Positions 8,559-18,122 of a DNA stretch of 64,000 nucleotides are shown piece after piece. The notes below the pieces were generated by a model that saw only the letters and a program-made list of their open reading frames with translations, did no database searches and was not told the origin of the DNA. Origin of the DNA: Pantoea rodasii. Lineage in GTDB: Bacteria; Pseudomonadota; Gammaproteobacteria; Enterobacterales; Enterobacteriaceae. The translations under genes and the position numbers were made by a program. The first letter of the stretch is position 1, and every line of letters starts with the position of its first letter. Location of the stretch: NCBI RefSeq assembly GCF_002095465.1, contig NZ_MLFP01000001.1, forward strand, positions 124,001 through 188,000, written 5' to 3'.

Positions 8559-8634
8559 TGGTGGCCCCTGCTGGGTTTGAACCAGCGACCAAGCGATTAT
8601 GAGTCGCCTGCTCTAACCACTGAGCTAAGGGGCC
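8559..8634 (-). tRNA. ileX: tRNA-Ile (CAT anticodon, lysidine-modified type)
   Basis: 76-nt cloverleaf read on the minus strand: acceptor GGCCCCT/AGGGGCC, D arm TAGCTCAGTGGTTAGAGC, anticodon loop CTCATAA with anticodon CAT, T arm GCTGGTTCAAACCCAGC and an encoded CCA. The body is nearly identical to E. coli ileX, which also lies beside mug, so this is the minor isoleucine tRNA read as Ile after lysidine modification of C34, not an elongator Met tRNA. Its 3' end points toward the AT-rich pocket at 5.5-8.5 kb. Confidence 0.96.
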
Positions 8635-8836
8635 AGCGGAGCGGGGATTATAAAGTATCTCGGAGGGGTGATCCAGCGTTCGCCAATCGGTTGGTGAAAT
8701 TTAGAACAATCTCTGACTCCTTGATCTCCAAGCAAAAATCCCTTTCCACCCCCTAAGATCGCTCAATCAGCCCTCAACCTCCGCAGGTTTTTGAGATAAG
8801 GCCATCCTTCCACCTCATCTCAATCACCACTAAAAC

Positions 8837-9619
8837 TCACAAATAGCGCGAAGCAGGCTTATTCAACGAGATAAACGGCAGGATAGAGAAGCGGGCGCTC
8901 TCCATGCTCTGCCATAGTCCCACATCTTCCACTGAAGGAATGGTGATCAGCTCACCGCTATCCAGTCCGTGCAACGCCGCAGCCACTAAATCTTCAACCT
9001 CCATCACACTCTCAGCCGGAAGATCATCAACTGATTTCCCAGAACGTTCGAAGATCTCAGTGCGGGTTAAACCCGGTAATACCACTTGAATACGTACGCC
9101 ACTCTCCGCCAGCTCGCGCTGCATATTGCGCGTCAGCGAGAGCACAAAGGCTTTGCTGGCGTTATACGCGCCATTCGCCATTTCACTCACCAGTGCCAGC
9201 ACTGAAGCAATATTCACAATCGTGCCTTCACCACGGCGGCGGAATGCCTGCGCGGCTGCATGCGCCAACTGCGTCAGCGCTACAATGTTCAGTGTCAGCA
9301 TGGTTTGTATCTGCGAGATATCACCCGCGACGAACTCGCCTTCAACTGCCATCCCGGCATTGTTCACCAGCATCGTAATCCGCTCGTTGTCCGCAAGGGT
9401 TTGTACCACGCGTTGCAAATCCTCAGTGCGGGTCAGATCCGCCGCCAGCACGCTTACTTCCACGCCGTGAGCATCACGCAGCGATTGCGCCAGCTGGTTA
9501 AGACGTGATTCATCACGTGCCACCAGAATCAAATTGCTGCCGCGCGCGGCCAGCTGTTTCGCGTAAGTTGCGCCAATCCCGCTGGATGCGCCGGTAATCA
9601 AAGCCAGTTGTTGTGTCAT
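8837..9619 (-). CDS. SDR family short-chain dehydrogenase/reductase
   Basis: 260-residue NAD(P)-dependent oxidoreductase. The Rossmann motif TGASSGIG (residues 9-16), NNAG, the catalytic serine in VNIASVL and the YNASK catalytic pair are all present. The arginine after the first strand (LVARDESRL) favours NADP(H). Substrate unknown. It is divergent from a TetR regulator across 136 bases with palindromic operator candidates, so the regulator probably controls it. Confidence 0.9.
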   Translation of the reverse strand: MTQQLALITGASSGIGATYAKQLAARGSNLILVARDESRLNQLAQSLRDAHGVEVSVLAADLTRTEDLQRVVQTLADNERITMLVNNAGMAVEGEFVAGDISQIQTMLTLNIVALTQLAHAAAQAFRRRGEGTIVNIASVLALVSEMANGAYNASKAFVLSLTRNMQRELAESGVRIQVVLPGLTRTEIFERSGKSVDDLPAESVMEVEDLVAAALHGLDSGELITIPSVEDVGLWQSMESARFSILPFISLNKPASRYL

Positions 9620-9661
9620 TGTCAGTTCCTATAAATGATGAGTGTCATATCTGCTGGACTT

Positions 9662-9681
9662 AATATGACGACCATCATATT
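9662..9681. promoter_or_regulatory. Palindromic operator between SDR gene and TetR gene
   Basis: AATATGA-CGACCA-TCATATT is a perfect 7-bp inverted repeat centred in the divergent region. A related half site AATATGATGA lies at 9696-9705 and GTCATAT at 9647-9653. Such spaced palindromes are typical TetR-family binding sites; the neighbouring TetR protein is the likely ligand-responsive repressor. Confidence 0.6.
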
Positions 9682-9755
9682 TTTCGTCAAGCTGGAATAT
9701 GATGATCGTAATAATTACACTGATTGCCATAAACGATGAAGCAGGATGACCAACG

Positions 9756-10343
9756 ATGGAAAAGCTGAGCCACAAAGCGCGCACACGGCAGCGCATACTC
9801 GATGAGGCATCGGAAGTGATGCGCGAATGCGGCACTGAAGGCATTGGCGTGGCGGCGCTGATGAAGCGCGCGGGCTTAACTCACGGCGGCTTCTACGCCC
9901 ACTTTGACTCACGGGAAGCGCTGGTTGAAGCAGTAATTGCCACGATGTTTGCCGATTCAGCGCAGCGCTTTGCCGCCATCACCCAACTCGAAGATCCAGC
10001 CGAGCGATTAACCCAACTGATCGATAACTATCTCTCTGAGCAGCATCGCAACACGCCTGGCGAAGGCTGCCCAATGCCCGCGCTGGTGAGTGAGATTGCC
10101 CATCTGCCGATTGAAACACGTACGCTGTTTTCACAACGTCGCGATGCAGTGCGTCAGCGATTGGCGCAGGCCCTCAACGAAATGCATCATCCTCAGGCTG
10201 ATGACGTCGCCGCCAGCATGCTAGCCGAAATGGTGGGTGCGGTGGCGCTGGCGCGAGCCTGTCCGGATGATGAGGAAGCCCGCAACATGCTGGCGATCAG
10301 CCGTCGGTCGGTAAAACAGCGCGCAGGATTGGTGAACGCATGA
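9756..10343 (+). CDS. TetR/AcrR family transcriptional regulator
   Basis: 195 residues with a clear N-terminal helix-turn-helix: RQRILDEASEVMRECGTEGIGVAALMKRAGLTHGGFYAHFDSREALVEAV. The pattern GxGVxxLMKxAGLTHGGFYxHF is typical of a TetR subgroup that represses a divergent oxidoreductase. The C-terminal ~140 residues form the ligand/dimer domain. It overlaps mug by 4 bases (ATGA), but mug probably also has its own promoter. Effector unknown. Confidence 0.9.
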   Translation: MEKLSHKARTRQRILDEASEVMRECGTEGIGVAALMKRAGLTHGGFYAHFDSREALVEAVIATMFADSAQRFAAITQLEDPAERLTQLIDNYLSEQHRNTPGEGCPMPALVSEIAHLPIETRTLFSQRRDAVRQRLAQALNEMHHPQADDVAASMLAEMVGAVALARACPDDEEARNMLAISRRSVKQRAGLVNA

Positions 10344-10855
10344 GTGAGCACGATATTCAGGACATCATTGCACCCGACTTACAGGTGCTGTTTTGCGGTA
10401 TCAATCCGGGCAAATCTTCGGCACACACTGGCTTTCACTTCGCCCATCCCGGCAATCGCTTCTGGAAGGTGATCCATCAGGCCGGTTTTACCCGCGAGTT
10501 GCTGAAGCCAGAACAGGAGCAGCGGCTGCTGGAAACCGGTTGTGGCATCACTATGTTGGTTGAGCGTCCCACCATTCAGGCTAACGAGCTGGCGGGTGAA
10601 GAGCTGCGCGATGGCGGGGCGCGCTTGCAGGATAAGATCCTACGCTATCAGCCGCGTGCGCTGGCGGTGTTGGGCAAGGATGCGTTTCAGAAAGCGTTCC
10701 GACAGCGCAAAGTGGAGTGGGGCGAGCAGCCGCAAACTTTGGGCGAAACGCGTCTGTGGGTGTTGCCCAATCCCAGCGGTTTGAACCGCGCGACGATTGA
10801 GGAGATGGCCGCGGCCTATCGCCAACTTCATGATTGGTTACAGAATAACGCGTGA
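10340..10855 (+). CDS. mug: G/U mismatch-specific DNA glycosylase
   Basis: 171-residue cytoplasmic repair enzyme that removes uracil or ethenocytosine opposite guanine. It carries both family motifs: FCGINPGKSSA near residues 18-28 and LPNPSGLNR near 138-146. E. coli Mug is 168 residues. It sits between the tRNA-Ile/TetR block and rpoD, as mug lies beside rpoD in E. coli. Confidence 0.96.
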   Translation: MSEHDIQDIIAPDLQVLFCGINPGKSSAHTGFHFAHPGNRFWKVIHQAGFTRELLKPEQEQRLLETGCGITMLVERPTIQANELAGEELRDGGARLQDKILRYQPRALAVLGKDAFQKAFRQRKVEWGEQPQTLGETRLWVLPNPSGLNRATIEEMAAAYRQLHDWLQNNA

Positions 10856-10943
10856 GCGTGCTCCGCTTAACGCGGCCCTGAAGTTGTTCAATCTGTGGTT
10901 TCTAACTAAACCCAAATCTTTATGGCAAATAAAGAGAGGGAAG

Positions 10944-11702
10944 ATGAAACGCACAATCGCGTTAGCGGCGCTGCTGGTGATGGCGCAACAAACTGCACAG
11001 GCAGAGACGCTGAAAGTATTTAGCTCCGGTGGTATGTATCCGGTAATTGAGAGCCTTAAGCAAGATTATCAGCAGCAAACCGGCAATACCTTGCAACTTG
11101 AAGCGGCACCATCGATGGGCGATACGCCGCAGGCGATCCCTAATCGTCTGAAACGTCAGAATAATGCCGATGTGCTGGTGATGGTCGATTACGCTATCAA
11201 ACCGCTGGAGCAGGCCAAATTTGTTGATAGCAGCAGCCATCAGGTGCTGGCGCACTCCTACATCGCGATGGCGGTGAAGCAGGGCATGACGCCGCCGGAC
11301 ATCAGCACGGTGGCGAAATTCAAACAGGTCCTCACGGAAGCATCGAGCATCGCGATATCGGACAGTGCCAGCGGAAAATATATTCAAGGCAAGATGCTGA
11401 GCAAGCTGGAGTTGGGGCCGAAGACCGCCAGCAAAGTCTCCGTGATTCCTGCCACGCCGGTGGGTGAAGCGGTGGCTCAGGGCAAAGCGGAGCTGGGCTT
11501 CCAGCAGAACAGCGAATTGCAGGCGGTGAAGGGGATTACTATTGTCGGACTGATCCCGCCAGCGGTGCAGCAGGACACGCTATATGGCGCGGTAATTACG
11601 CGCAGCACCCAGCAGAAGCAGGCGGCAGCGCAGTTTGTGACGTATTTGCAGAGCGATAAAGCGCGCAAAATGATGCAGGAAAAAGGGCTGACGCCGTTTT
11701 AA
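10944..11702 (+). CDS. Periplasmic substrate-binding protein, ModA-like (SBP_bac_11)
   Basis: 252 residues with a clean signal peptide (MKRTIALAALLVMAQQTAQA|ETL). The mature part (LKVFSSGGMYPVIESLKQDY, SMGDTPQAIPNRL, ADVLVMVDYAI, SASGKYIQG) has the type II binding fold of molybdate-binding-like proteins, but the ModA oxyanion site is not clear. No permease or ATPase gene adjoins it, so it may be an orphan receptor. I chose ATG 10944 for its AGAGAGGG ribosome site; the frame extends upstream only as read-through of mug's end. Confidence 0.8.
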   Translation: MKRTIALAALLVMAQQTAQAETLKVFSSGGMYPVIESLKQDYQQQTGNTLQLEAAPSMGDTPQAIPNRLKRQNNADVLVMVDYAIKPLEQAKFVDSSSHQVLAHSYIAMAVKQGMTPPDISTVAKFKQVLTEASSIAISDSASGKYIQGKMLSKLELGPKTASKVSVIPATPVGEAVAQGKAELGFQQNSELQAVKGITIVGLIPPAVQQDTLYGAVITRSTQQKQAAAQFVTYLQSDKARKMMQEKGLTPF

Positions 11703-11709
11703 AGGCAAT

Positions 11710-11736
11710 AAAAAACCCCGGCAAGCCGGGGTTTTT
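11710..11736. terminator. Bidirectional terminator between binding-protein gene and rpoD
   Basis: AAAAACCCCGG-CAAG-CCGGGGTTTTT is a perfect stem with A and T runs on its two sides, placed between convergent stop codons. Confidence 0.93.
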
Positions 11737-11750
11737 CGTCTTAACGAGGA

Positions 11751-13595
11751 TTAATCGTCAAGGAAGCTACGCAGTACTTCGGAGCGGCTTGGGTGACGCA
11801 GCTTACGCAGCGCCTTGGCTTCGATCTGACGAATACGCTCACGCGTAACGTCAAACTGTTTGCCAACTTCTTCCAGCGTGTGGTCGGTGTTCATATCGAT
11901 ACCGAAACGCATACGCAGGACTTTCGCTTCACGCGCAGTCAGACCCGCCAGCACGTCGTGGGTGGCTGAACGCAGGCTTTCTGAGGTAGCAGAATCCAGC
12001 GGCAGCTCCAGCGTGGTGTCTTCGATAAAATCGCCCAGATGCGAATCTTCATCATCACCAATCGGCGTCTCCATCGAGATCGGCTCTTTAGCGATTTTCA
12101 GCACTTTGCGGATTTTATCTTCTGGCATCAGCATACGCTCAGCCAGCTCTTCCGGCGTTGGCTCACGGCCCATCTCTTGCAGCATCTGGCGCGAAATACG
12201 GTTGAGTTTGTTGATGGTCTCAATCATATGCACCGGAATACGGATGGTACGCGCCTGGTCGGCGATAGAACGGGTGATAGCCTGACGAATCCACCAGGTC
12301 GCATAAGTTGAGAACTTATAACCACGACGGTATTCAAACTTATCAACCGCTTTCATCAGGCCGATGTTACCTTCCTGAATCAGATCGAGGAACTGCAAAC
12401 CACGGTTGGTGTATTTCTTAGCGATCGAAATAACCAGACGCAAGTTTGCTTCAACCATCTCTTTCTTCGCACGACGCGCTTTAGCTTCGCCGATCGACAT
12501 ACGACGGTTGATGTCTTTAACCTGCTCGATGGTCAAGCCGGTTTCTTCTTCTATCTGCTGCAATTTCTGCAGTGAGCGCGAAACATCGTCTTCAACTTCA
12601 AGCAGCTTTTCAGACCACGGTTTGTTCATGGCCAACGCAGCTTTGAACCAGCTAGGGTTGGTTTCATTGCCGGTGAAAAGGGTGATGAAGTTTTTCTTCG
12701 GCATTTTGCACAGTTCAATACACAGCTTCATGATCAGGCGTTCTTGCGTACGCACGCGCTCCATCATGACTCGCATACTGTTCACCAGGTAATCGAATTG
12801 CTTCGGTACCAGGCGGAACTGTTTGAACACTTCAGACAAATTAGTGATTTCTGCTGCGGCATCCGCGTGGCTGCGGCCTTTAGCTTTGATCACGGTACGC
12901 GCGGTTTCGTACTGGGTACGCAGGTCGTTGAATTTCTCGCGTGCCAGTTCCGGATCGATAGAGTTATCGTCGTCGGAGCTGTCATCATCGCTCTCTTCAT
13001 CTTCCTCTTCGTCGTTGTCACGATCTTCCTGAGACAACTCTGAACCCACGTGCGTGGCCGTTGGCGCGATATCTGCTTCCGCGTTCGGATCAACAAAACC
13101 GGTGATCAGATCGGAAAGGCGAGCCTCGCCCGCTTCAACGCGATCGTACTGATCGAGCAGATAGGTGATCGCTTCCGGGTACTCGGCAACAGAGCACTGT
13201 ACCTGGTTGATACCGTCTTCGATGCGTTTAGCGATGTCGATTTCGCCTTCGCGCGTCAGCAGTTCAACGGTACCCATTTCACGCATATACATGCGTACTG
13301 GATCGGTCGTACGGCCAATTTCAGATTCAACGCTGGAGAGTACCTGAGCGGCAGCTTCTGCGGCATCTTCATCAGTATCAGAGCTGTTTTCATTCAGCAT
13401 CAGATCATCGGCATCAGGTGCTTCTTCAACAACCTGAATACCCATGTCGTTAATCATCTGGATGATGTCTTCGATCTGGTCGGAGTCGACGATATCTTCC
13501 GGCAGATGGTCATTGACCTCAGCATAGGTCAGATAGCCCTGCTCCTTACCACGGGTGACAAGCAGCTTAAGCTGTGACTGCGGGTTTTGCTCCAT
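11751..13595 (-). CDS. rpoD: RNA polymerase sigma factor RpoD (sigma-70)
   Basis: Primary sigma factor, 614 residues (E. coli 613). All regions are visible: 1.1 at the N-terminus ([20 protein letters not shown]), 1.2 ([21 protein letters not shown]), a strongly acidic non-conserved insert near 190-213, region 2 ([59 protein letters not shown]), region 3 and region 4.2 helix-turn-helix ([29 protein letters not shown]). Last gene of the rpsU-dnaG-rpoD macromolecular synthesis operon. Full length and intact. Confidence 0.99.
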   Translation of the reverse strand: MEQNPQSQLKLLVTRGKEQGYLTYAEVNDHLPEDIVDSDQIEDIIQMINDMGIQVVEEAPDADDLMLNENSSDTDEDAAEAAAQVLSSVESEIGRTTDPVRMYMREMGTVELLTREGEIDIAKRIEDGINQVQCSVAEYPEAITYLLDQYDRVEAGEARLSDLITGFVDPNAEADIAPTATHVGSELSQEDRDNDEEEDEESDDDSSDDDNSIDPELAREKFNDLRTQYETARTVIKAKGRSHADAAAEITNLSEVFKQFRLVPKQFDYLVNSMRVMMERVRTQERLIMKLCIELCKMPKKNFITLFTGNETNPSWFKAALAMNKPWSEKLLEVEDDVSRSLQKLQQIEEETGLTIEQVKDINRRMSIGEAKARRAKKEMVEANLRLVISIAKKYTNRGLQFLDLIQEGNIGLMKAVDKFEYRRGYKFSTYATWWIRQAITRSIADQARTIRIPVHMIETINKLNRISRQMLQEMGREPTPEELAERMLMPEDKIRKVLKIAKEPISMETPIGDDEDSHLGDFIEDTTLELPLDSATSESLRSATHDVLAGLTAREAKVLRMRFGIDMNTDHTLEEVGKQFDVTRERIRQIEAKALRKLRHPSRSEVLRSFLDD

Positions 13596-13792
13596 AAGAC
13601 GGTATCCACACTTCTGTTAATTAGATTGGTGTCGGTCGGCAGCGAGCCAACTATAACAGTGAAGGCGTTGTTCTTTTGCCGCTGCCTTCAACGCGGCCAG
13701 GGTATCGACCCTTCATAAATCGGCACTTAAGCCGCTTGAATTCTGTTCGGGCCTGGCTTACTCGCCATTTCCGTCCCCGGCAGTGCTCGCAC

Positions 13793-13875
13793 AAGTTGCT
13801 TTAGCAACTTGAACGCCCTTCAGGGCGGCCCCGGAGGGGCGAGCTTCGCGAGTCATCCTCACGTACTTCAGTACG
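13793..13875. repeat. Hairpin cluster between dnaG and rpoD
   Basis: Four short perfect inverted repeats follow one another in the 419-base gap: AAGTTGC-TTTA-GCAACTT (13793-13810), CGCCCT-TC-AGGGCG (13814-13827), GCCCC-GGA-GGGGC (13828-13840) and CGTACT-TC-AGTACG (13862-13875). No gene is supported in 13596-14014. The segment after the last hairpin has the look of a dispersed enterobacterial intergenic repeat. In the operon transcript it would form a structured spacer, a plausible processing or stability element. Confidence 0.6.
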
Positions 13876-14014
13876 CTCCGGTTGCTGCGCGCTGGCGGTA
13901 ACGAAACTGGCTTCGACGCCGACGGCCCTCGTACGGTGCGCTTAAAACCGAACCGAACGATCAAACCAAAACGGCGGCTTTAACAGCCTTCAACGTTCTG
14001 GCTTGGTAAAAATC

Positions 14015-15760
14015 TTATTTTTTCGCTAATGCCTGGCTTAGTGCCCAAAACTCGCGGCGTTCGGCGGCGCTCAGGCCTTCGGTTCTATCACGAGCGATCA
14101 ACGCTTCAAGGCGCTGTTCAAGCGCAGAGTCGTAAAGACTCGCCAGTGAATCCTGGAACACGGCTTCCGCCTCTTCATCCACTATCATGTGGTTCCAGGT
14201 TGCCAGCGTTTCAAGGGGCTGGCTAAATTCTGTCCCGCGATATAACTCTAGTAGCTGTCCGGTCGTCAGGCCAGGATTCTCCGTACAACGACTGACTATC
14301 TCCACAAACAGCGGTAAACCCGCCATCTTTGACTGCTCAAGCCCGTCCAACGTAGGAACGATGGCGGCAAATTGCGGATTCTGCACCAGTAACGCAATCA
14401 GCACGCGCATGGTGGTGCGCTTCAACGGTGGTGCGGTTGGCGCTGCGCCGCTTTCTGCCAGCTTCGGCATCAGCTTGTCTAACTGGTTATCGTCAAGAAT
14501 GCCGAGTTTATTACCCAAATTCTGACGCATATAAATGCGTAGCGTTTCACCGGGGATCTGGCTAATCAGCGGCAGTGCCAGCGTTGCCAGCTTGGTTTTA
14601 CCGTCACGCGTGCTCAGATCGACCTGCGGCATCAGGCTGTCGAATAAAAACGTGGAGAGCGGCATTGCCTGCTCCATCCGCGCTTCGAAAGCCTCTTTAC
14701 CTTCTTTTCGTACCAGCGTGTCCGGGTCTTCCCCATCCGGCAAAAACATAAAGCGTAGCTGACGACCGTCATTCATGTAAGGCAATGCGGTTTCCAGCGT
14801 ACGCCAGGCGGCTTCGCGCCCGGCTCGGTCGCCGTCGTAACAGCAGATCACCGTGTCGGTAGAGCGGAACAGCAGCTGAACGTGTTCTGCCGTGGTCGAG
14901 GTGCCCAATGACGCTACAGCATAGTCGATACCAAACTGTGCCAGGGCAACCACGTCCATATAACCTTCAACAACCAATAAGCGTGCCGGTTGTGGATGAT
15001 TCTTTTGCGCTTCATACAGGCCGTAAAGCTGACGACCCTTATGGAAAATCGGTGTTTCCGGTGAGTTCAGATACTTGGGCGTATCGTTGCCCAGTACACG
15101 TCCACCAAAGCCAATCACGCGCCCACGCTTATCGCGAATCGGGAACATCACGCGATCGCGGAAACGATCATATGTGCGGCCGGAATCGTTACTGACCAGC
15201 ATGCCCGCTTCCATCAAGGATTCGCGGTCTTCTTTCTGCTGACCAAAACGTTTCAGCACGTTATCCCAGCCTGCTGGCGCAAAACCAATCGCGAAGTGAT
15301 CAATCACTTCCTGGCTGAGACCGCGTGTAGCGAGATAATTTTGTGCAGATGTCGCTTGCGGATTACGCAGGCTTTGCTGATAGAAACCATCGAGGCCTTC
15401 CAACAGCTGATACAGACTTTGACGCTGATGACGTTCCATCGGGCTGGGGCCGTTGCCCGCTTCATACGGCACTTCTAAGCCGTGTTGCGTAGCCAGCTCC
15501 TCAACGCTTTCAACAAAATCCAGACGATCGTGATTCATCAGGAAGTCGATGGCGTTACCTTTGGCGCCACAGCCGAAGCAGTAATAGAACTGCTTCTCAC
15601 CGCTTACGGTGAAAGAGGGGGTTTTCTCATTATGAAAAGGACAGCACGCGTGATAGTTCTTACCCTGCTTTTTCAGCTTAACGCGGGCATCGATAAGATC
15701 CACGATATCCGTGCGGGCAAGTAAGTCATTGATAAATACGCGTGGAATTCGTCCAGCCAT
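14015..15760 (-). CDS. dnaG: DNA primase
   Basis: 581 residues (E. coli 581), makes RNA primers for replication. Order: N-terminal CHC2-type zinc domain (YHACCPFHNEKTPSFTV then FYYCFGCGAKGNAIDFLM, residues ~37-72), catalytic core with TOPRIM motifs (LLVVEGYMDVVAL near 261; CCYDGDRAGREAAWR near 306) and a C-terminal helical DnaB-interaction domain. Middle gene of the rpsU-dnaG-rpoD operon, preceded by the internal terminator at 15795-15822. Intact. Confidence 0.99.
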   Translation of the reverse strand: MAGRIPRVFINDLLARTDIVDLIDARVKLKKQGKNYHACCPFHNEKTPSFTVSGEKQFYYCFGCGAKGNAIDFLMNHDRLDFVESVEELATQHGLEVPYEAGNGPSPMERHQRQSLYQLLEGLDGFYQQSLRNPQATSAQNYLATRGLSQEVIDHFAIGFAPAGWDNVLKRFGQQKEDRESLMEAGMLVSNDSGRTYDRFRDRVMFPIRDKRGRVIGFGGRVLGNDTPKYLNSPETPIFHKGRQLYGLYEAQKNHPQPARLLVVEGYMDVVALAQFGIDYAVASLGTSTTAEHVQLLFRSTDTVICCYDGDRAGREAAWRTLETALPYMNDGRQLRFMFLPDGEDPDTLVRKEGKEAFEARMEQAMPLSTFLFDSLMPQVDLSTRDGKTKLATLALPLISQIPGETLRIYMRQNLGNKLGILDDNQLDKLMPKLAESGAAPTAPPLKRTTMRVLIALLVQNPQFAAIVPTLDGLEQSKMAGLPLFVEIVSRCTENPGLTTGQLLELYRGTEFSQPLETLATWNHMIVDEEAEAVFQDSLASLYDSALEQRLEALIARDRTEGLSAAERREFWALSQALAKK

Positions 15761-15794
15761 AAGCCCCAGTTTTTCCGCTCATAAACGGCAACAA

Positions 15795-15822
15795 GCCGCG
15801 CTTCCTTTCGGAAAGCACGGCC
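15795..15822 (-). terminator. Internal attenuating terminator between rpsU and dnaG
   Basis: On the minus strand GCCGTGCTTTCC-GAAA-GGAAGCGCGGC forms a GNRA-capped stem with one G-T mismatch-type pair, followed by TTGTT. E. coli has a terminator at this exact place that lowers dnaG expression relative to rpsU. Confidence 0.75.
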
Positions 15823-15878
15823 TCTTACTTGACTCTGTCTGCGTTTAACACGCGGCGGAAGCGAACTTCCGAAAGAAA

Positions 15879-16093
<215 letters not shown>

Positions 16094-16371
16094 GTAACTC
16101 TTACCTCGATAAATTCGGTTTTGCTGCTGACTGCGGCGCCAGCACTTTTAAAATGGTGCAGCATTTTACTCCAGCCGCGGCTGACTTGTAAAGCACCATG
16201 AACAATTTAGAACCAACAGAGGCATTTGCCATCGCGGCTGCCGGTTTTTTCAGGCCGTGGAGTATAGCGCACTCTTTGTGCGACAGAAAAACACTTTTTC
16301 CTGGCAAAGTCGTCCGGCGTATGATTCCCCTGTGCTACACTGCGCGCCGCAAGAAGAGGGTGATAAAAGCT

Positions 16372-17385
16372 ATGCGAGTTCTGGGTATTGAAACGTCCTG
16401 CGATGAAACCGGCATCGCTATCTATGACGATGCGTCCGGTTTGTTGGCGAATCAATTATATAGCCAGGTCAAACTGCACGCCGATTACGGTGGCGTGGTG
16501 CCGGAACTGGCCTCACGTGACCACGTGCGTAAAACCGTGCCACTGATTCAGGCCGCGCTGAAAGAAGCCGGACTGGAAGCCAATCAGATTGATGGTGTGG
16601 CCTATACCGCTGGCCCTGGTCTGGTCGGTGCGCTGTTGGTCGGTGCCACGATTGGCCGTGCGCTGGCGTTCGCGTGGAACGTACCTGCCGTGCCGGTGCA
16701 TCATATGGAAGGCCACCTGCTGGCGCCGATGCTGGAAGACAATCCACCGGAATTCCCGTTTGTGGCATTGCTGGTTTCGGGTGGTCACACGCAGTTGATC
16801 AGCGTAACCGGCGTGGGCGAATACACCTTGCTGGGCGAATCGGTTGACGATGCGGCCGGTGAAGCCTTTGATAAAACCGCCAAACTGCTTGGCCTTGATT
16901 ATCCCGGCGGACCCATGCTGGCGCGCCTGGCGCAGCAGGGCACGCCAGGCCGATTCAAATTCCCGCGTCCGATGACCGACCGCCCAGGGCTGGATTTCAG
17001 CTTCTCAGGCCTGAAAACCTTTGCCGCTAACACCATTCGTGAGCATCAGGATGATCAACAAGCGCGTGCCGACATTGCCCGTGCGTTTGAAGATGCGGTG
17101 GTGGATACGCTGATGATCAAATGCAAACGCGCGCTGGAACAGACTGGCTTTAAGCGCCTGGTGATTGCCGGCGGCGTCAGTGCCAACCACACCTTGCGTG
17201 AGCGCATGGCAGAAATGATGCAAAAGCGCGGTGGCGAAGTGTTTTACGCCCGCCCGGAGTTCTGCACCGATAATGGCGCGATGATTGCCTACGCGGGCAT
17301 GGTACGGCTGAAAGGCGGTACGCGCGGCGGATTGGGGGTCAGCGTACGACCTCGCTGGCCGCTGGCAGAATTGCCCGCCATCTAA
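16372..17385 (+). CDS. tsaD: tRNA N6-adenosine threonylcarbamoyltransferase
   Basis: 337 residues, same as E. coli TsaD. With TsaB and TsaE it transfers threonylcarbamoyl to A37 of ANN-reading tRNAs. ASKHA-fold signatures: [15 protein letters not shown] near the start, the metal-binding HMEGH (residues ~111-115), VSGGHTQL and [12 protein letters not shown] chose ATG 16372 with GAGGG upstream, since [13 protein letters not shown] is the family N-terminus; the frame extends 58 codons further up into the rpsU/tsaD promoter region. Divergent from rpsU, as in E. coli. Confidence 0.97.
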   Translation: MRVLGIETSCDETGIAIYDDASGLLANQLYSQVKLHADYGGVVPELASRDHVRKTVPLIQAALKEAGLEANQIDGVAYTAGPGLVGALLVGATIGRALAFAWNVPAVPVHHMEGHLLAPMLEDNPPEFPFVALLVSGGHTQLISVTGVGEYTLLGESVDDAAGEAFDKTAKLLGLDYPGGPMLARLAQQGTPGRFKFPRPMTDRPGLDFSFSGLKTFAANTIREHQDDQQARADIARAFEDAVVDTLMIKCKRALEQTGFKRLVIAGGVSANHTLRERMAEMMQKRGGEVFYARPEFCTDNGAMIAYAGMVRLKGGTRGGLGVSVRPRWPLAELPAI

Positions 17386-17389
17386 AACG

Positions 17390-17417
17390 AAAAAACCGGC
17401 ATCGCGCCGGTTTTTTT
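17390..17417. terminator. Bidirectional terminator between tsaD and plsY
   Basis: AAAAAACCGGC-ATCGC-GCCGGTTTTTTT, perfect stem with A and T tracts, between convergent genes; its right end touches the plsY stop. Confidence 0.92.
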
Positions 17418-18015
17418 ATTTCTTCTTCTTCCGTTTCCAGATCTTATTTTCCTGCCCGCGCCACAGGCGCTGAATGTTGTCGTGATGACGCAACAGAATC
17501 AAACAGGAGAGCATCGAAACCGGGAAGGTGAACTGCGGTTTAAACCACCACACGTAAAACGGGGCAATCAGCGCACTGACAATCGCGCCCAGCGAGGAAT
17601 AGCCGCTCAGCAACACCGTCAGCAGCCAGGTGCCGGTCATCAATCCCGTCAAATCCCAGCCAATCGGCGCAATCGCACCAAACGCCGTCGCCACGCCTTT
17701 CCCGCCACGAAAACGGAAGAACACCGGATAGATATGGCCGAGGCAGGCAGCAATCGCCGTTAAGCCGAGATACATCGGGGTGACGTGCAGCAGATAAGCG
17801 ATCCACACCGGGATCATGCCTTTCGCCACATCGAAAATCAGTACCGCTGCGGCTGCGGCTTTGCCGCCGATACGCAAAACGTTGGTTGCACCGGGATTGC
17901 CGGAGCCAGCAGTACGCGGATCGGGTAAACGCGCGAGTTTACAAACCAGTATCGCACTGGAAATCGAACCGCAAAGATACGCGAAAATAATCATACCAAG
18001 CGCGATAGCACTCAT
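17416..18015 (-). CDS. plsY: Acyl-phosphate glycerol-3-phosphate acyltransferase
   Basis: 199-residue integral membrane enzyme that puts the first acyl chain on glycerol-3-phosphate using acyl-phosphate. PlsY motifs: GSISSAIL, then [13 protein letters not shown] near 42-54, [22 protein letters not shown] near 92-113, and [16 protein letters not shown] near the C-terminus, which ends in a lysine-rich tail. I chose the ATG at 18015 ([17 protein letters not shown]); the open frame continues 30 codons upstream without family similarity. Divergent from folB. Confidence 0.95.
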   Translation of the reverse strand: MSAIALGMIIFAYLCGSISSAILVCKLARLPDPRTAGSGNPGATNVLRIGGKAAAAAVLIFDVAKGMIPVWIAYLLHVTPMYLGLTAIAACLGHIYPVFFRFRGGKGVATAFGAIAPIGWDLTGLMTGTWLLTVLLSGYSSLGAIVSALIAPFYVWWFKPQFTFPVSMLSCLILLRHHDNIQRLWRGQENKIWKRKKKK

Positions 18016-18122
18016 AGCGTCGTACCGTTCCTTTTGGGTCGTTTTGTTCTCGATAAGCGTGGATAATACGCATAATCCGCCGGAAGTGGTATCCGGCTTA
18101 GCCAAAAACAGAGACTGACATC

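Noticed and set aside
5540..8580. GCTGGGTT shared by 5541-5548 and the tRNA 3' region as an att repeat
   Set aside because: Eight bases is too short to distinguish from chance, and no integrase is present.
8463..8756. 97-codon plus-strand frame across the tRNA gene
   Set aside because: It runs through the minus-strand tRNA-Ile and its terminator, with no family similarity.
10944..11702. True molybdate-binding ModA
   Set aside because: No modBC genes adjoin and the oxyanion-binding residues are not evident; only the broader fold is supported.
13758..13964. 68-codon frame between dnaG and rpoD
   Set aside because: It is made of the hairpin cluster and low-complexity palindromes, with no ribosome site.
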